Origin: Prosthecobacter sp.
Lineage (GTDB): Bacteria > Verrucomicrobiota > Verrucomicrobiia > Verrucomicrobiales > Verrucomicrobiaceae
Reading direction: 5' to 3'
NCBI GenBank assembly: GCA_030827515.1
Contig: JAUREI010000003.1
Span: forward strand, 1 to 58,389
Length of the DNA: 58,389 nt
The notes below the pieces were generated by a model. The model worked only from the letters and a program-made list of their open reading frames with translations, was not told the DNA's origin and did not search any database. Numbering within the stretch: the stretch's first letter is position 1; each line of letters starts with the position of its first letter. Shown piece by piece: positions 1-8,421 of this stretch. The position numbers were made by a program, and so were the translations under genes.

Positions 1-2
1 AG

Positions 3-2441
3 GCAGTTTTGCCACCGCCACCCGCCAAAAGCCCGGACACCACGAATCCACCGCCATCGGCGCCAAAGCCGCCAACACCCACATCTCCACAGAGCCCGCC
101 TGCCATCACCCAACCAAAAGCATTGGCAAAAAAGCCGATCCAGGACAGCGGCGACTTGAAAAAAACCAACGGAACACCATTCGTGAAGCCCGTCGCCAAT
201 CCCAAGGCGCCAGCAAACCAAGAGCAGGTTTCGGCAAAGATGGCCGATGCCAGCCCTGCAAAGGAGGCTCAAAAAAACGCAACGAAATCTGAGCCGGTCG
301 TTGCAAAAGCGCAGGACCCAACCGGCAAACCGACCTCGGCATTGCCAAAGCCTTCGGTCCCGAATGCTGCTGACTCAAAGGATTTTATGGGTCCGCCGGC
401 GCCTTCAGCCATGCAAATTACCACAGCGCCGACTCATTCCCTGCAAAAGGCTGATGTGGTCCTGAATCCAAAAAGCGGACTATTGGAACTGCGAATGCAG
501 GATGGCAGCGTTCATATTCTGCAGACACAAACCCCGGCGGCAATGCCCGAACCCGCCACGCCGCCCACGAAGCCAAGCGCCTACACAGGCAGGCCGCCGC
601 CTGCGCAGATGCCAATGACAGCCCTGCTGCCAGCCACACCCCCTGACCAGCTGCAGTTTGCCAGTCCCGAGGCCCTGTTGCAGGCCATGGGGAAAGAGCG
701 CCCGCGCTTGATTTATTCCCTGGAATCCTGGTCACGACAGCAAGCCCTTGTGCAGGGTGACCCGGCGGGACGTGAGTTGCTGACAAGCCTTGAAGAAGCA
801 GGCAAAAACCTTCTTGCAGAACCCCCTCTGCAAAGGGTTTTTGGCACCGCGCACGCCCGGAATCTGGGTGAAGAAGCTTTGGGACGCGTCTTCACGCTGG
901 GTTGCCTCCATTATCTCGGCAATCCAAATCCCGCCTATGCGGCGAGGGGCAAATCCGAGCTGCTTTCACTCTGCGACTCAACTCGCTTCCCTGACTGGGG
1001 CAAGGGCCAGAGTCTCTGGAAGACTGTCATCGCTGGCTGCTTGGCCTACGACTGGTTTGCCGGATCACTGGATGAGTCATCCCAAAAAACCATTCAAGCC
1101 ACACTCCGCGACAAGGGCCTGTCACCTCTCCTCGCCGAAATCAAAAACATGAGCCGTGATGCGCTGACTGGCCATGTTGGGTTTCTTGCCCACACCACTG
1201 TTCTGATCTTTTCGCTGACCTTTCACGAGGAACTTCACACCGAGGTAAATGCGGTCTTCGAGAATGCTTTGAAAAAGTGGACGGAAGGCCTTGTTGCCCT
1301 GTCGCCTGAGGGAATCATGAGCGGCGAGGAAGTGCTGTTTTATTCCATCCCAGTTCTGCAGTCCCTGATTTCCCACAAGGCACCCACGAATATAGACCTC
1401 TTTGAGGGCCTCGCAAAGACGCATCTGAGCCGCTTCATGAAGACCGGCCCCCATGGGCACGCTGCTGCCGAGCTTTTTTTTACGACACCTCGGGAATCAC
1501 TGCTCAGCCCCGTATCGACCTGGCTTTCAGGACGTTATGGCAATCCAGGCTACCCGGGACTGACAACCACCACGAAAACATCCTTTGCCACAGCGCATCT
1601 TGGCACAGCAGGCAACCTTTTGTATTTCAATGCCTGGGCCGCCGCCGACGGAGTGCCTCCCCATCAAATGTCCTATCATTGGGAGAAATCGGCTTCCATG
1701 ATTCTTCGAACGGATTGGAAAGCCGAGGGCCTGACGGTTGGCTTCACGGGAATGCCTCCAGGGCCTCATCCCTTTCTTGCCGGCATGGGCGGATTCACGC
1801 TTTCGTGCCGCGACATCGAATGGGGAGTCAATATGGGCCGCCTGGCTACACAAACCGGGCTGGATCTCCGACAAAGCGGATATACCGCCGGTGCCGGCGC
1901 CTACAACACCCTCTGGTCAGGCACTGAATTCGATGCCCAAGACAGCGCCCGTTTTGTTGAATCCGAGTTCACCGATGAACACGCGCTCGGGATTCTGCGG
2001 TATCAGATAGAGAACCGCCGGCGCATCCGCTCCTGGCAGCGTGGTCTCTTTGTTAAAAAACCGGCCAAGGGCGACGACCATAACGGTCTTTTCATCGTTC
2101 AGGATGAAATCCACAATCGGGATGCCATCGACTGGATCTGGCAAATGCACACGCGCGCCGAAGTCCGGATCCGGGGTAGGGAAGCCTTTCTTGAGCAGGA
2201 GGGCCAGTCGATGCTGGCCGTTCTTTTGTCGCCTGCGGATGCAAGATTCTCCGTCGAGGAGGCCCCCTCGCAAAAACCGCCGTTGCCTTCTTTGACCGGC
2301 TACCGAAGCCTGCAGATTCGCATGCCAGAACTGAAGGGCCGACAAACCTTCACCGTGGCATTTTACCCCTCGCTGAAAATGGCACCCAAGTCCGTCCCGA
2401 CCGTCATCACACCTCTTGAGAAGTGGATCCAAAAAAAATAG
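3..2441 (+). CDS. Heparinase II/III-like polysaccharide lyase with proline-rich N-terminus (5' partial)
   Basis: The reading frame is open to the left edge, and the first start-like codon is only a TTG at 9, so the true start probably lies upstream. About the first 215 visible residues are rich in Pro, Ala, Lys and Thr, like a linker or envelope-spanning stalk. A segment resembling the alpha/alpha-toroid of heparinase II/III-type lyases follows; CLAYDWFAGSLDE matches the usual A-YDW-L motif near residue 345. The C-terminal part resembles the beta-sheet domain of the same superfamily (SMILRTDW near 562, then GPHPFLAGMGGFTL, a diverged form of the H-x-D-x-G-S-F segment). The likely role is cleavage of an acidic polysaccharide outside the cytoplasm. 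The neighbouring sialidases fit glycan degradation. Fold assignment is fairly safe; substrate is unknown. Confidence 0.6.
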   Translation, partial: AVLPPPPAKSPDTTNPPPSAPKPPTPTSPQSPPAITQPKALAKKPIQDSGDLKKTNGTPFVKPVANPKAPANQEQVSAKMADASPAKEAQKNATKSEPVVAKAQDPTGKPTSALPKPSVPNAADSKDFMGPPAPSAMQITTAPTHSLQKADVVLNPKSGLLELRMQDGSVHILQTQTPAAMPEPATPPTKPSAYTGRPPPAQMPMTALLPATPPDQLQFASPEALLQAMGKERPRLIYSLESWSRQQALVQGDPAGRELLTSLEEAGKNLLAEPPLQRVFGTAHARNLGEEALGRVFTLGCLHYLGNPNPAYAARGKSELLSLCDSTRFPDWGKGQSLWKTVIAGCLAYDWFAGSLDESSQKTIQATLRDKGLSPLLAEIKNMSRDALTGHVGFLAHTTVLIFSLTFHEELHTEVNAVFENALKKWTEGLVALSPEGIMSGEEVLFYSIPVLQSLISHKAPTNIDLFEGLAKTHLSRFMKTGPHGHAAAELFFTTPRESLLSPVSTWLSGRYGNPGYPGLTTTTKTSFATAHLGTAGNLLYFNAWAAADGVPPHQMSYHWEKSASMILRTDWKAEGLTVGFTGMPPGPHPFLAGMGGFTLSCRDIEWGVNMGRLATQTGLDLRQSGYTAGAGAYNTLWSGTEFDAQDSARFVESEFTDEHALGILRYQIENRRRIRSWQRGLFVKKPAKGDDHNGLFIVQDEIHNRDAIDWIWQMHTRAEVRIRGREAFLEQEGQSMLAVLLSPADARFSVEEAPSQKPPLPSLTGYRSLQIRMPELKGRQTFTVAFYPSLKMAPKSVPTVITPLEKWIQKK

Positions 2442-2486
2442 TCTCCACAAGCACGATGCCGCCCCTCGAGAGAGACCCAACCCGAA

Positions 2487-3620
2487 TCAGCGCCTGGCGG
2501 TGACAAGGGCATCAAGCTCGGTCATCTTCACGCGCAGGCTGACGACGGAATGCTTTTCAGTGCCGGGACGATACTTGAGGTAGGTGGTGATGAGCAGGTT
2601 GCCGTCGGCCAGGCGTTCGACGCCGGGATAGCCGCAATCGCCGACGCGGCTGGCGTGGCTGTGCAGCAGTTTGACGCGATACTGACCCGGACGGCCCAGC
2701 TTGATATCCTCGTAGGTGCCAACCCAAGCCACGAAATGACCCTTCGTCGGGCTGCCCGGAGCCTGGTCGCGGAAGGCAAAGAGCCAGCGGCCGTCGCCGG
2801 TCGCAACCCCGATGTGACGGTCGCCGCTCAGTCCCCATGGTGTGTCCACAGGCCGGCTCCAGGTCGTTCCCTCATCGTTCGAGAACATGATCAGGCTGCG
2901 ACCCTTGTGGGTGTTCTCGCGCAGCAGGCAGCACAACTCCGCACCATCGGGCGAGCGAAAGACAAAGGGTTCGCAGGGGTTTTTGCCCTCCACCGAGGCC
3001 ACCACATGCGGCTCCGACCAGGTGAAACCGCCGTCGGCGGTGATCGTCTGCAGCACCTCGAGCGGTGCCTTGTCCGCCCCGCCGGGTCCCTTGTGATAGA
3101 GACCGAGATAGCGACCGTCCTTGAGCCGGACCAGACTGCTGAAGGTCATCACGCAGGGGAAGTTGAGCGGCGGCATCTCGCGCCAGGTTTTGCCGTCGTC
3201 CTCGCTCAGGATGGAGGGCATGCCGGGGCCGCCGCGCTTGCCGAGCGCAGCCGACCAGACCCAGAGACGCGCCTTGCCGTCGGGCCCGATCAACCGGTAG
3301 ATGCTGGGGCAATTCTGATGGGTGGCGAATCCGGCCGGCATCTGGTCGTCGAGCCGCGTCCAGGTGCGACCGCCGTCATCGCTGCGCGCCATCGGGCCCG
3401 CGGCACCGCCATGGTTGATGCACCAGACACAGAAGATCGTCTTGCCATCGGGCAGCGCCACCGTGGTCGGGTGTCCCTGATACACCTCGGGCGTGCCCTG
3501 GGCGATGATGACATGACGGGCGGTGTCGGAGGACAGGTCCAGAAGGGGAAGGTCGGGACCCTCCGCCGCGGTGACGGTTTGAAGGGCGAGGCAAAGCAGG
3601 GCCAGCGTGGGGTATTTCAT
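2487..3620 (-). CDS. Secreted BNR-repeat sialidase-like glycoside hydrolase
   Basis: This 377-residue protein starts at the ATG at 3620. Upstream in-frame starts would run into the preceding sialidase gene, and this ATG opens a clean signal peptide ([20 protein letters not shown]). Four Asp-boxes (S-x-D-x-G-x-T-W) mark a six-bladed beta-propeller, at about residues 80-87, 139-146, 194-201 and 247-254. Such proteins typically cleave terminal sialic acids or related sugars in the periplasm or outside the cell. It lies 32 bases downstream of a second sialidase on the same strand, so the two are probably one transcription unit under the regulator encoded at 4957. I cannot identify a full catalytic arginine triad. 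It may instead act on another sugar or bind glycans. Confidence 0.8.
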   Translation of the reverse strand: MKYPTLALLCLALQTVTAAEGPDLPLLDLSSDTARHVIIAQGTPEVYQGHPTTVALPDGKTIFCVWCINHGGAAGPMARSDDGGRTWTRLDDQMPAGFATHQNCPSIYRLIGPDGKARLWVWSAALGKRGGPGMPSILSEDDGKTWREMPPLNFPCVMTFSSLVRLKDGRYLGLYHKGPGGADKAPLEVLQTITADGGFTWSEPHVVASVEGKNPCEPFVFRSPDGAELCCLLRENTHKGRSLIMFSNDEGTTWSRPVDTPWGLSGDRHIGVATGDGRWLFAFRDQAPGSPTKGHFVAWVGTYEDIKLGRPGQYRVKLLHSHASRVGDCGYPGVERLADGNLLITTYLKYRPGTEKHSVVSLRVKMTELDALVTARR

Positions 3621-3652
3621 GGGGGCAGGTTGGAGGATGGGGTGGGAAAACG

Positions 3653-4873
3653 TCAAGGCTGCTGTTCCAGCCAGGCCAGGTTGAAACGGGCGAGGGTCAG
3701 CCGGCCACCGGCGAAGTGCGCAAGGCCCGAGCCGTCGCCGCTGCGGCCATAAAAACAAAGGATGGTGCCGGACGGCGTGACGGCGAGGTCCGAGTACATG
3801 CTCGGCCCGTTCTCCAGCAGACGGTTCACCGGCCAGGTGTCACCCTCGTCGCGACTGATCTTGATGCTGAGATTGCGTCGATCACGGCTCTTGCCCGGCT
3901 CCGCCGCCCCCTTGGCCCGCTCCAGGTTGTGGGGATTGGAAAACAGCAGCAGACTGCGTCCCTCGTGGCGGTAACGGACGAGACCGGCCATGCAGATCGG
4001 TTCCAGCAGGGCCTCGTCAAACCGAGGCTTGCTCCAGTTCGTCGCACCGTCCGGACTGGTTGTCACCAGTCGGCGATGGGTCTTCGACTCGTTGCGCACG
4101 TTGAGCATGACGCGGCCATTCTCCAGTTCGACGGCGACCGTTTCGTTGGGGTTGATCCAATCGTCCGTGCACGGCACCGCGATGTCGCCGGCCTGCCAGG
4201 TGCGCCCGTCGTCGTCGCTGAACACTGTCGAAGTGACACTCGGACGGTGGGCATTGCCACCCTCGCCGGTGGACAGCCAGACCGGCACCAGCAGGCGGCC
4301 GTTTTGCAGCTGGATGCCGTGATTCGGACCGGTGGCCAGCACCTTCCAGTCATAGCCCTTTTTGAAAGCCTCAAAGGCGCCGGTGATCTCCACCGGCGAA
4401 CCCCAGCTGAGTCCGTCGTCTTCGCTGCGCTGGTAGAAGACGCGCTCATACTCCAGGCAGAACAGCATGTGCACCGTGCCGTCCGTTCCGGCGATGAGCA
4501 CCGGGTTGTTGTAGGTCACATCGCCGGGATCGACGTTCTTCATGCGCATCGCGAATGGGTTCTTGCGTTTCGGTCCATCGACCTGCGCGATGTTGCGCGG
4601 CTCGCTCCACGTGCGGCCGTCATCGGTGCTGCGGCGCAGCAGGATGCGAATGTCGTCCCAGTCACTGACGCCGGCGGCGCGCTTGCGCGCCTCGCACCAG
4701 GCCAGCACGCTGCCGCGGGCGGTGACGAGCACACCGGGGATATGGTAAAGTTGGTGGGCGGGATTGTCCCCCACGGTGAACAGGTCGATTTTTTCAACCC
4801 AAGGCTCCGCCGCAGCGGCGGTCGATGCGGCAATCAGGAGGGTGGCAAGCAGGTGCCGGCAAAGGGAATTCAT
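3653..4873 (-). CDS. Secreted BNR-repeat sialidase (exo-alpha-sialidase family)
   Basis: This 406-residue protein starts at the ATG at 4873, which opens the signal peptide [22 protein letters not shown]. Asp-boxes lie at about residues 82-89, 150-157, 219-226, 273-280 (degenerate) and 340-347, the spacing of a six-bladed sialidase propeller. The segment [20 protein letters not shown] occupies the position of the family's Y-R-I-P motif, but its arginine is replaced by His (about residue 44). A later RNES motif (about 259) and Tyr360 in [11 protein letters not shown] match other active-site positions. It is first in a two-gene unit and diverges from a GntR/LacI-type regulator. The family is secure; hydrolysis of sialic acid is less so because of the altered RIP motif. 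Confidence 0.83.
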   Translation of the reverse strand: MNSLCRHLLATLLIAASTAAAAEPWVEKIDLFTVGDNPAHQLYHIPGVLVTARGSVLAWCEARKRAAGVSDWDDIRILLRRSTDDGRTWSEPRNIAQVDGPKRKNPFAMRMKNVDPGDVTYNNPVLIAGTDGTVHMLFCLEYERVFYQRSEDDGLSWGSPVEITGAFEAFKKGYDWKVLATGPNHGIQLQNGRLLVPVWLSTGEGGNAHRPSVTSTVFSDDDGRTWQAGDIAVPCTDDWINPNETVAVELENGRVMLNVRNESKTHRRLVTTSPDGATNWSKPRFDEALLEPICMAGLVRYRHEGRSLLLFSNPHNLERAKGAAEPGKSRDRRNLSIKISRDEGDTWPVNRLLENGPSMYSDLAVTPSGTILCFYGRSGDGSGLAHFAGGRLTLARFNLAWLEQQP

Positions 4874-4909
4874 GACGAACAAGGCAACGCTTGGCGGCGC
4901 GCGGGTTTG

Positions 4910-4930
4910 CTGGTCAGTTGACTTGACCAG
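4910..4930. promoter_or_regulatory. Perfect inverted repeat, probable operator between sialidases and regulator
   Basis: The arms CTGGTCA (4910-4916) and TGACCAG (4924-4930) are perfect inverted repeats around a 7-base centre, giving a 21-base dyad. It sits 36 bases from the sialidase start (4873) and 26 bases from the regulator ATG (4957), where a repressor could control both directions. A TTGACT hexamer inside the dyad (4918-4923) could be the -35 box of the regulator, which would suggest autoregulation. The symmetry is seen directly; operator function is inferred. Confidence 0.6.
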
Positions 4931-4956
4931 TGAGACCGCCCGATCCAACCTGCGCG

Positions 4957-6000
4957 ATGCCCGTCCGGATTCCACGCACTTCCCTGAGCACCCAGGCCGC
5001 CGCCGTGCTTCGTTCGGAGATTGCGCAGGGCGCCTGGGGTGATCACCTGCCCGGTGAACGCCTTCTGGCGACCCGGCTTGGCGTCAGTCGCCCCACCCTG
5101 CGTGCCGCGCTTGAAACGCTGGAGGCGGAAGGCTGGCTCGAACGCCGCCAAGGGCTGCCCACACGCGTTCTGGAAGGGGGCCGGCGGCAATCCGAACGGA
5201 ACTGCACCGTGCGCATGCTCACCCCCGTGCCACTGCGCGACATGCCGCCGCTGACCGTGTGTTGGATGGATGAATTGCGCGAGCGCCTGGCCGCCGCGGG
5301 GCACCCGCTTGAGCTGGTGGTGAGTCCGGCGACCTTCACGACCCGCGGGGAACGCACGCTGCAGCGCCTGGAGCGCAGCCACCCGGGCGGTGTCTGGATC
5401 CTGCACCTGGCACCGGAGTCGCTGCAGCGGGCCTTTGCCGCGCGCGACCTGCCGGCGCTGGTGGCCGGCTCCGCCGCCCCCGGCGTTCCCCTGCCCTCGG
5501 TGGATCTCGACTACCGTGCCATTTGTCGCCACGCCGCCGGCCTAGTGCGTGCCCGTGGGCGGCGGCGGCCCGTCCTGCTGCTGCCGGACACCGCCGCCCC
5601 AGGCGACGCCGAGAGTGCCGAGGGCTTTCTTGAAGGCTGCCCCGGCGCGCGCGTGCTTCGCCATGATGGCACCCCATCCGGACTGTGTCGGCAGGTGCGG
5701 ACCGTCTGCAAGGGCCGGGAGGGTGCCGACGCTGTCGTGGTCGGCCGCTCGGTGCACGCGCTCACCGTCCTGACCTGCCTGCTTGGCGACGGTCTGCGCG
5801 TGCCGGAAGACGTCGCGGTGATCTCGCGCGATGGCGATGCCTTTCTCGGTCACGCCGTGCCCGCCCTGACCCGCTATGCGAGCGATCCGCGACGCTGGGC
5901 TGCCCTGCTCGCCCGCGAGGCCCTGCGCCTGTGCGAGGGCGTGCGCACGGGCGCAAGGCATCGCCTGATGCCTGACTTCGTGGCGGGCGGCACGCTCTAA
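4957..6000 (+). CDS. GntR-type winged-helix regulator with LacI/GalR-like effector domain
   Basis: This 347-residue protein starts at the ATG at 4957; an in-frame GTG at 4930 would overlap the operator-like dyad. The N-terminus carries a GntR-family winged helix-turn-helix (about residues 8-70, with LPGERLLATRLGVSRPTLRA). The rest resembles a periplasmic-binding-protein-like sugar sensor of the LacI/GalR or AraR kind, ending with a VPEDVAVISRDGD segment near residue 285. Such chimeric regulators are usually repressors released by a sugar. It diverges from the two sialidase genes and probably controls them in response to a glycan breakdown product. The ligand cannot be predicted from sequence. 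Confidence 0.8.
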   Translation: MPVRIPRTSLSTQAAAVLRSEIAQGAWGDHLPGERLLATRLGVSRPTLRAALETLEAEGWLERRQGLPTRVLEGGRRQSERNCTVRMLTPVPLRDMPPLTVCWMDELRERLAAAGHPLELVVSPATFTTRGERTLQRLERSHPGGVWILHLAPESLQRAFAARDLPALVAGSAAPGVPLPSVDLDYRAICRHAAGLVRARGRRRPVLLLPDTAAPGDAESAEGFLEGCPGARVLRHDGTPSGLCRQVRTVCKGREGADAVVVGRSVHALTVLTCLLGDGLRVPEDVAVISRDGDAFLGHAVPALTRYASDPRRWAALLAREALRLCEGVRTGARHRLMPDFVAGGTL

Positions 6001-6013
6001 AACGGGTGACCGA

Positions 6014-6856
6014 TCAGTCCAACTCCAGATTGTCGATCAGTCGGGCGCCCCCGAAAAAGACCGCCAGGGCAAGCAAGCTGTCGGCATTCGCCTGAGCCTG
6101 TGCCTCCAGCGTATGACGGTCGACCAGTGCCGCATAGTCGATTCGGCCCAGGGGTGCCCTGGCGGCAAGATGCTCACGAACGAGGCTGAGCAGGGTGCCG
6201 GCCTCCCTGAAGCCACGGCGACAGGCCTCGCTCGCAAGCTGCAGGGAGGCCTGAAGGGCCGGTGCCTGGGCGCGCTCCTCCGGGGAGAGGTAACGGTTGC
6301 GCGAGCTGAGAGCGAGCCCGTCCGGCTCCCGCACCGTGTCGAGTCCATGCAACTGAACCGGGATGTCAAGATCGCGCACAAGGCGCCGCAGGATGGCCAG
6401 TTGCTGGTAGTCCTTTTTGCCGAATACCGCATCGTCGGGCTGAACCAGGTTGAACAGCTTGGCAACCACCGTGCAGACCCCGTCAAAATGACCGGGGCGG
6501 CTGGCACCGCAAAGTACCCTGGAAAGCCGGCTTTCGGTGATTTGAATGCTGCGATCCGAGAAGTAGACCTCTTCGACTGGTGGTGCGAAAACCCGATCGG
6601 CCCCGGCCTCCGCGCACAGGGCAAGATCGGCATCCAGCGTGCGCGGATAACGATCCAAGTCCTCGCCCGGACCAAACTGCAGCGGGTTGACGAAGATGCT
6701 GACGGCGACCCTGCCGTCCGCGCCCGCCAGGCGCCGCGCCTCGCGCACGAGCGCCGCGTGCCCCTCGTGCAGGGCGCCCATGGTCGGCACAAACACGACC
6801 CTTCCGGCAGTGCGTCGCCAGGCCCGCAGGTCCGCCACGGTATCGATGTGTGTCAT
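6014..6856 (-). CDS. panC: Pantothenate synthetase (pantoate--beta-alanine ligase)
   Basis: This 280-residue protein has the family length. PanC joins pantoate and beta-alanine with ATP, through a pantoyl-adenylate, to make pantothenate for coenzyme A. PTMGALHEGH (residues 24-33) is the nucleotide-binding HxGH-type motif, followed by the conserved VSIFVNPLQFGPGEDL-RYPRT segment, FGKKDYQQL and ALSSRNRYLS. The start ATG overlaps the stop of the upstream ABC permease gene by four bases (ATGA), so the two are probably translationally coupled. No other pantothenate gene (panB, panD) is in the window. Confidence 0.96.
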   Translation of the reverse strand: MTHIDTVADLRAWRRTAGRVVFVPTMGALHEGHAALVREARRLAGADGRVAVSIFVNPLQFGPGEDLDRYPRTLDADLALCAEAGADRVFAPPVEEVYFSDRSIQITESRLSRVLCGASRPGHFDGVCTVVAKLFNLVQPDDAVFGKKDYQQLAILRRLVRDLDIPVQLHGLDTVREPDGLALSSRNRYLSPEERAQAPALQASLQLASEACRRGFREAGTLLSLVREHLAARAPLGRIDYAALVDRHTLEAQAQANADSLLALAVFFGGARLIDNLELD

Positions 6857-7701
6857 GATTTGAGATCCCTGGATTCAAACACTGTCGCGCCAAGCACAAA
6901 CAGGCTGGCATTCACCGCCGCGATCACAGTGTAACTGCGCACAACCACCGCCCATGGCACGTCCTCGGCGAGCAGGCGCGCCCAACTGGCCATGTGCCTG
7001 GTGAGCAGCAGGTGGTCGTAGTCCTCCATGAAACCGGTGTTCCGCAGAATCATGTCGACGAGCACGTAGGAGAGCGCGCCAATGGTCGCCGCCGCCGGCT
7101 TGATCGGGAAGCAGGAAAAGAAGAAGGCCACGCTGCTCACCGACGTCATGGCCGCGGCCAGGAAGAGCGACGCAACGGCGTAGTGGCGCAGGCCGGCGTC
7201 CCAGTCGTGAAACTCCAGGAGCCCGATCTCGGGGACCATGGCGAAGAAACCTCCACCCCAGCCCTTCACCGCAACCCCGAGAGCGAAGGCCGACCAGGCG
7301 ATGAACTGGATGAGCACCACCGTGTAGCCAAGGCAGGTGAGGTATTTCAGCCCAAGCAGGCGCACCCGGCTCACAGGACGCGCCAGCAGCAGTCGATAGT
7401 GACCGTCCTCACCCTCCTTGGCAACGATGTCGCCGGCCACCAGCGCAAGGTAGATGGCGCCGAGGATGAGGACCGAGAAGCCGAGAATCATGTGCCCGAC
7501 CGTGAGAGCCGAATAGTAGTCGGCAAAAGCCTGTCCCTGGCGCGAGATCAGTCGCTCAAAGATCCGTTCCACGCCCTGCAGGCGGAACACCAGCAGCAGC
7601 ACCAACTCGAGCGCCAGGAAGGCGACGAAGCCGAGGTAAGTGCGCCGGCGGGCAAACAGCTTGAGCAGTTCACCGCGCCACTGCTGGAGAAAGAGGGGCA
7701 T
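6853..7701 (-). CDS. ABC-2 type transporter permease
   Basis: This 282-residue integral membrane protein has about six hydrophobic segments and the usual ABC-2 layout: a cytoplasmic start (QQWRGELLKLFARRRTY), a first membrane helix, a long loop (about residues 42-65), then a GEDGHYRLLLARPVSRVRLLGLKYL stretch between helices that is typical of this family. It would form the channel of an exporter or perhaps a gliding/envelope transporter. No ATP-binding subunit lies next to it: upstream is a divergent cyclic-nucleotide-binding gene and downstream is panC. Its ATPase must be encoded elsewhere. Substrate unknown. Confidence 0.75.
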   Translation of the reverse strand: MPLFLQQWRGELLKLFARRRTYLGFVAFLALELVLLLVFRLQGVERIFERLISRQGQAFADYYSALTVGHMILGFSVLILGAIYLALVAGDIVAKEGEDGHYRLLLARPVSRVRLLGLKYLTCLGYTVVLIQFIAWSAFALGVAVKGWGGGFFAMVPEIGLLEFHDWDAGLRHYAVASLFLAAAMTSVSSVAFFFSCFPIKPAAATIGALSYVLVDMILRNTGFMEDYDHLLLTRHMASWARLLAEDVPWAVVVRSYTVIAAVNASLFVLGATVFESRDLKS

Positions 7702-7784
7702 ACTGGGAACCTGAAACTGGAACGCGGAAACTCAACCGTGGAAAAAGGCTGACAACTGGCAGGCGGGTCTGGTAGGCTCTCGGC

Positions 7785-8408
7785 ATGCAGCAGATCAAAC
7801 ACCTTGCCCTGCCTGCCTATGGGTTTGCCAAAAATCTGGATCCCGAGCGGCGTCAACTGCTCGCCATCTGCGGGGAATTCTGGGCCTTCGAAGAGGGAGA
7901 AACGGTGGTTCAGGAAGGCGAAATCCATGATGAACTCCATCTCGTGCTGGAGGGCACGCTCGTGCTGCGCCGTCGCATCGACGAGCATTCCTACACACCG
8001 ATCGGCACGGCGAAACGCGGCAGCAGCTTTGGCGAGATGAACCTCTTCCATCCCCTGCCCTCACGCACGACGATTCAGGCTGCCACGGCGGGTGAGCTGT
8101 GGAAGATCCGCCGCGTCCAGTTCGACGCGATGCTGGCGGATGACCTGCTCATCGCCCGTGAGGCCCTCTCCTACCTCTGCCAGAGCCTTGCCTCCCGTCT
8201 GCGCCGGGCCACGGAGCGCTACGTCAACACCAAGGAGGAATACAACCAGATCTTCGACGAACTCGTCGAGGAGCAGGCGGACAACAACGAGCCGCCACCC
8301 ACCGAACCCCCGACCGTCACCGAGGCCGTCGGTGCCGTCGTCACGGCCGTGGTGGCCGCCGCCGGCGAGGTGCTGGGAGGGGCTGGCGACGAATCCAAGC
8401 AGGACTGA
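7785..8408 (+). CDS. Cyclic-nucleotide-binding (CRP-like sensor) domain protein without DNA-binding domain
   Basis: This 207-residue protein has a cNMP-binding beta-roll over about residues 5-130 (LHLVLEGTLVLRRRIDE, then GSSFGEMNLFHPLPSRTTIQA, matching the phosphate-binding cassette region). A helical stretch (about 130-165) and an acidic, proline-rich linker follow. No helix-turn-helix is present, so it is not a CRP/FNR regulator. The tail contains a run of small hydrophobic residues (AVGAVVTAVVAAAGEVLGGAG), possibly a membrane or protein contact. It lies divergent from the ABC permease. The output partner and true ligand are unknown. Confidence 0.75.
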   Translation: MQQIKHLALPAYGFAKNLDPERRQLLAICGEFWAFEEGETVVQEGEIHDELHLVLEGTLVLRRRIDEHSYTPIGTAKRGSSFGEMNLFHPLPSRTTIQAATAGELWKIRRVQFDAMLADDLLIAREALSYLCQSLASRLRRATERYVNTKEEYNQIFDELVEEQADNNEPPPTEPPTVTEAVGAVVTAVVAAAGEVLGGAGDESKQD

Positions 8409-8421
8409 GGCCTGCGCCGCC

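Noticed and set aside
2550-4921. Two long plus-strand frames of about 400 codons opposite the sialidase genes
   Set aside because: They are antisense shadows caused by high GC at third positions. Their translations lack domains, while the minus strand shows Asp-boxes and signal peptides.
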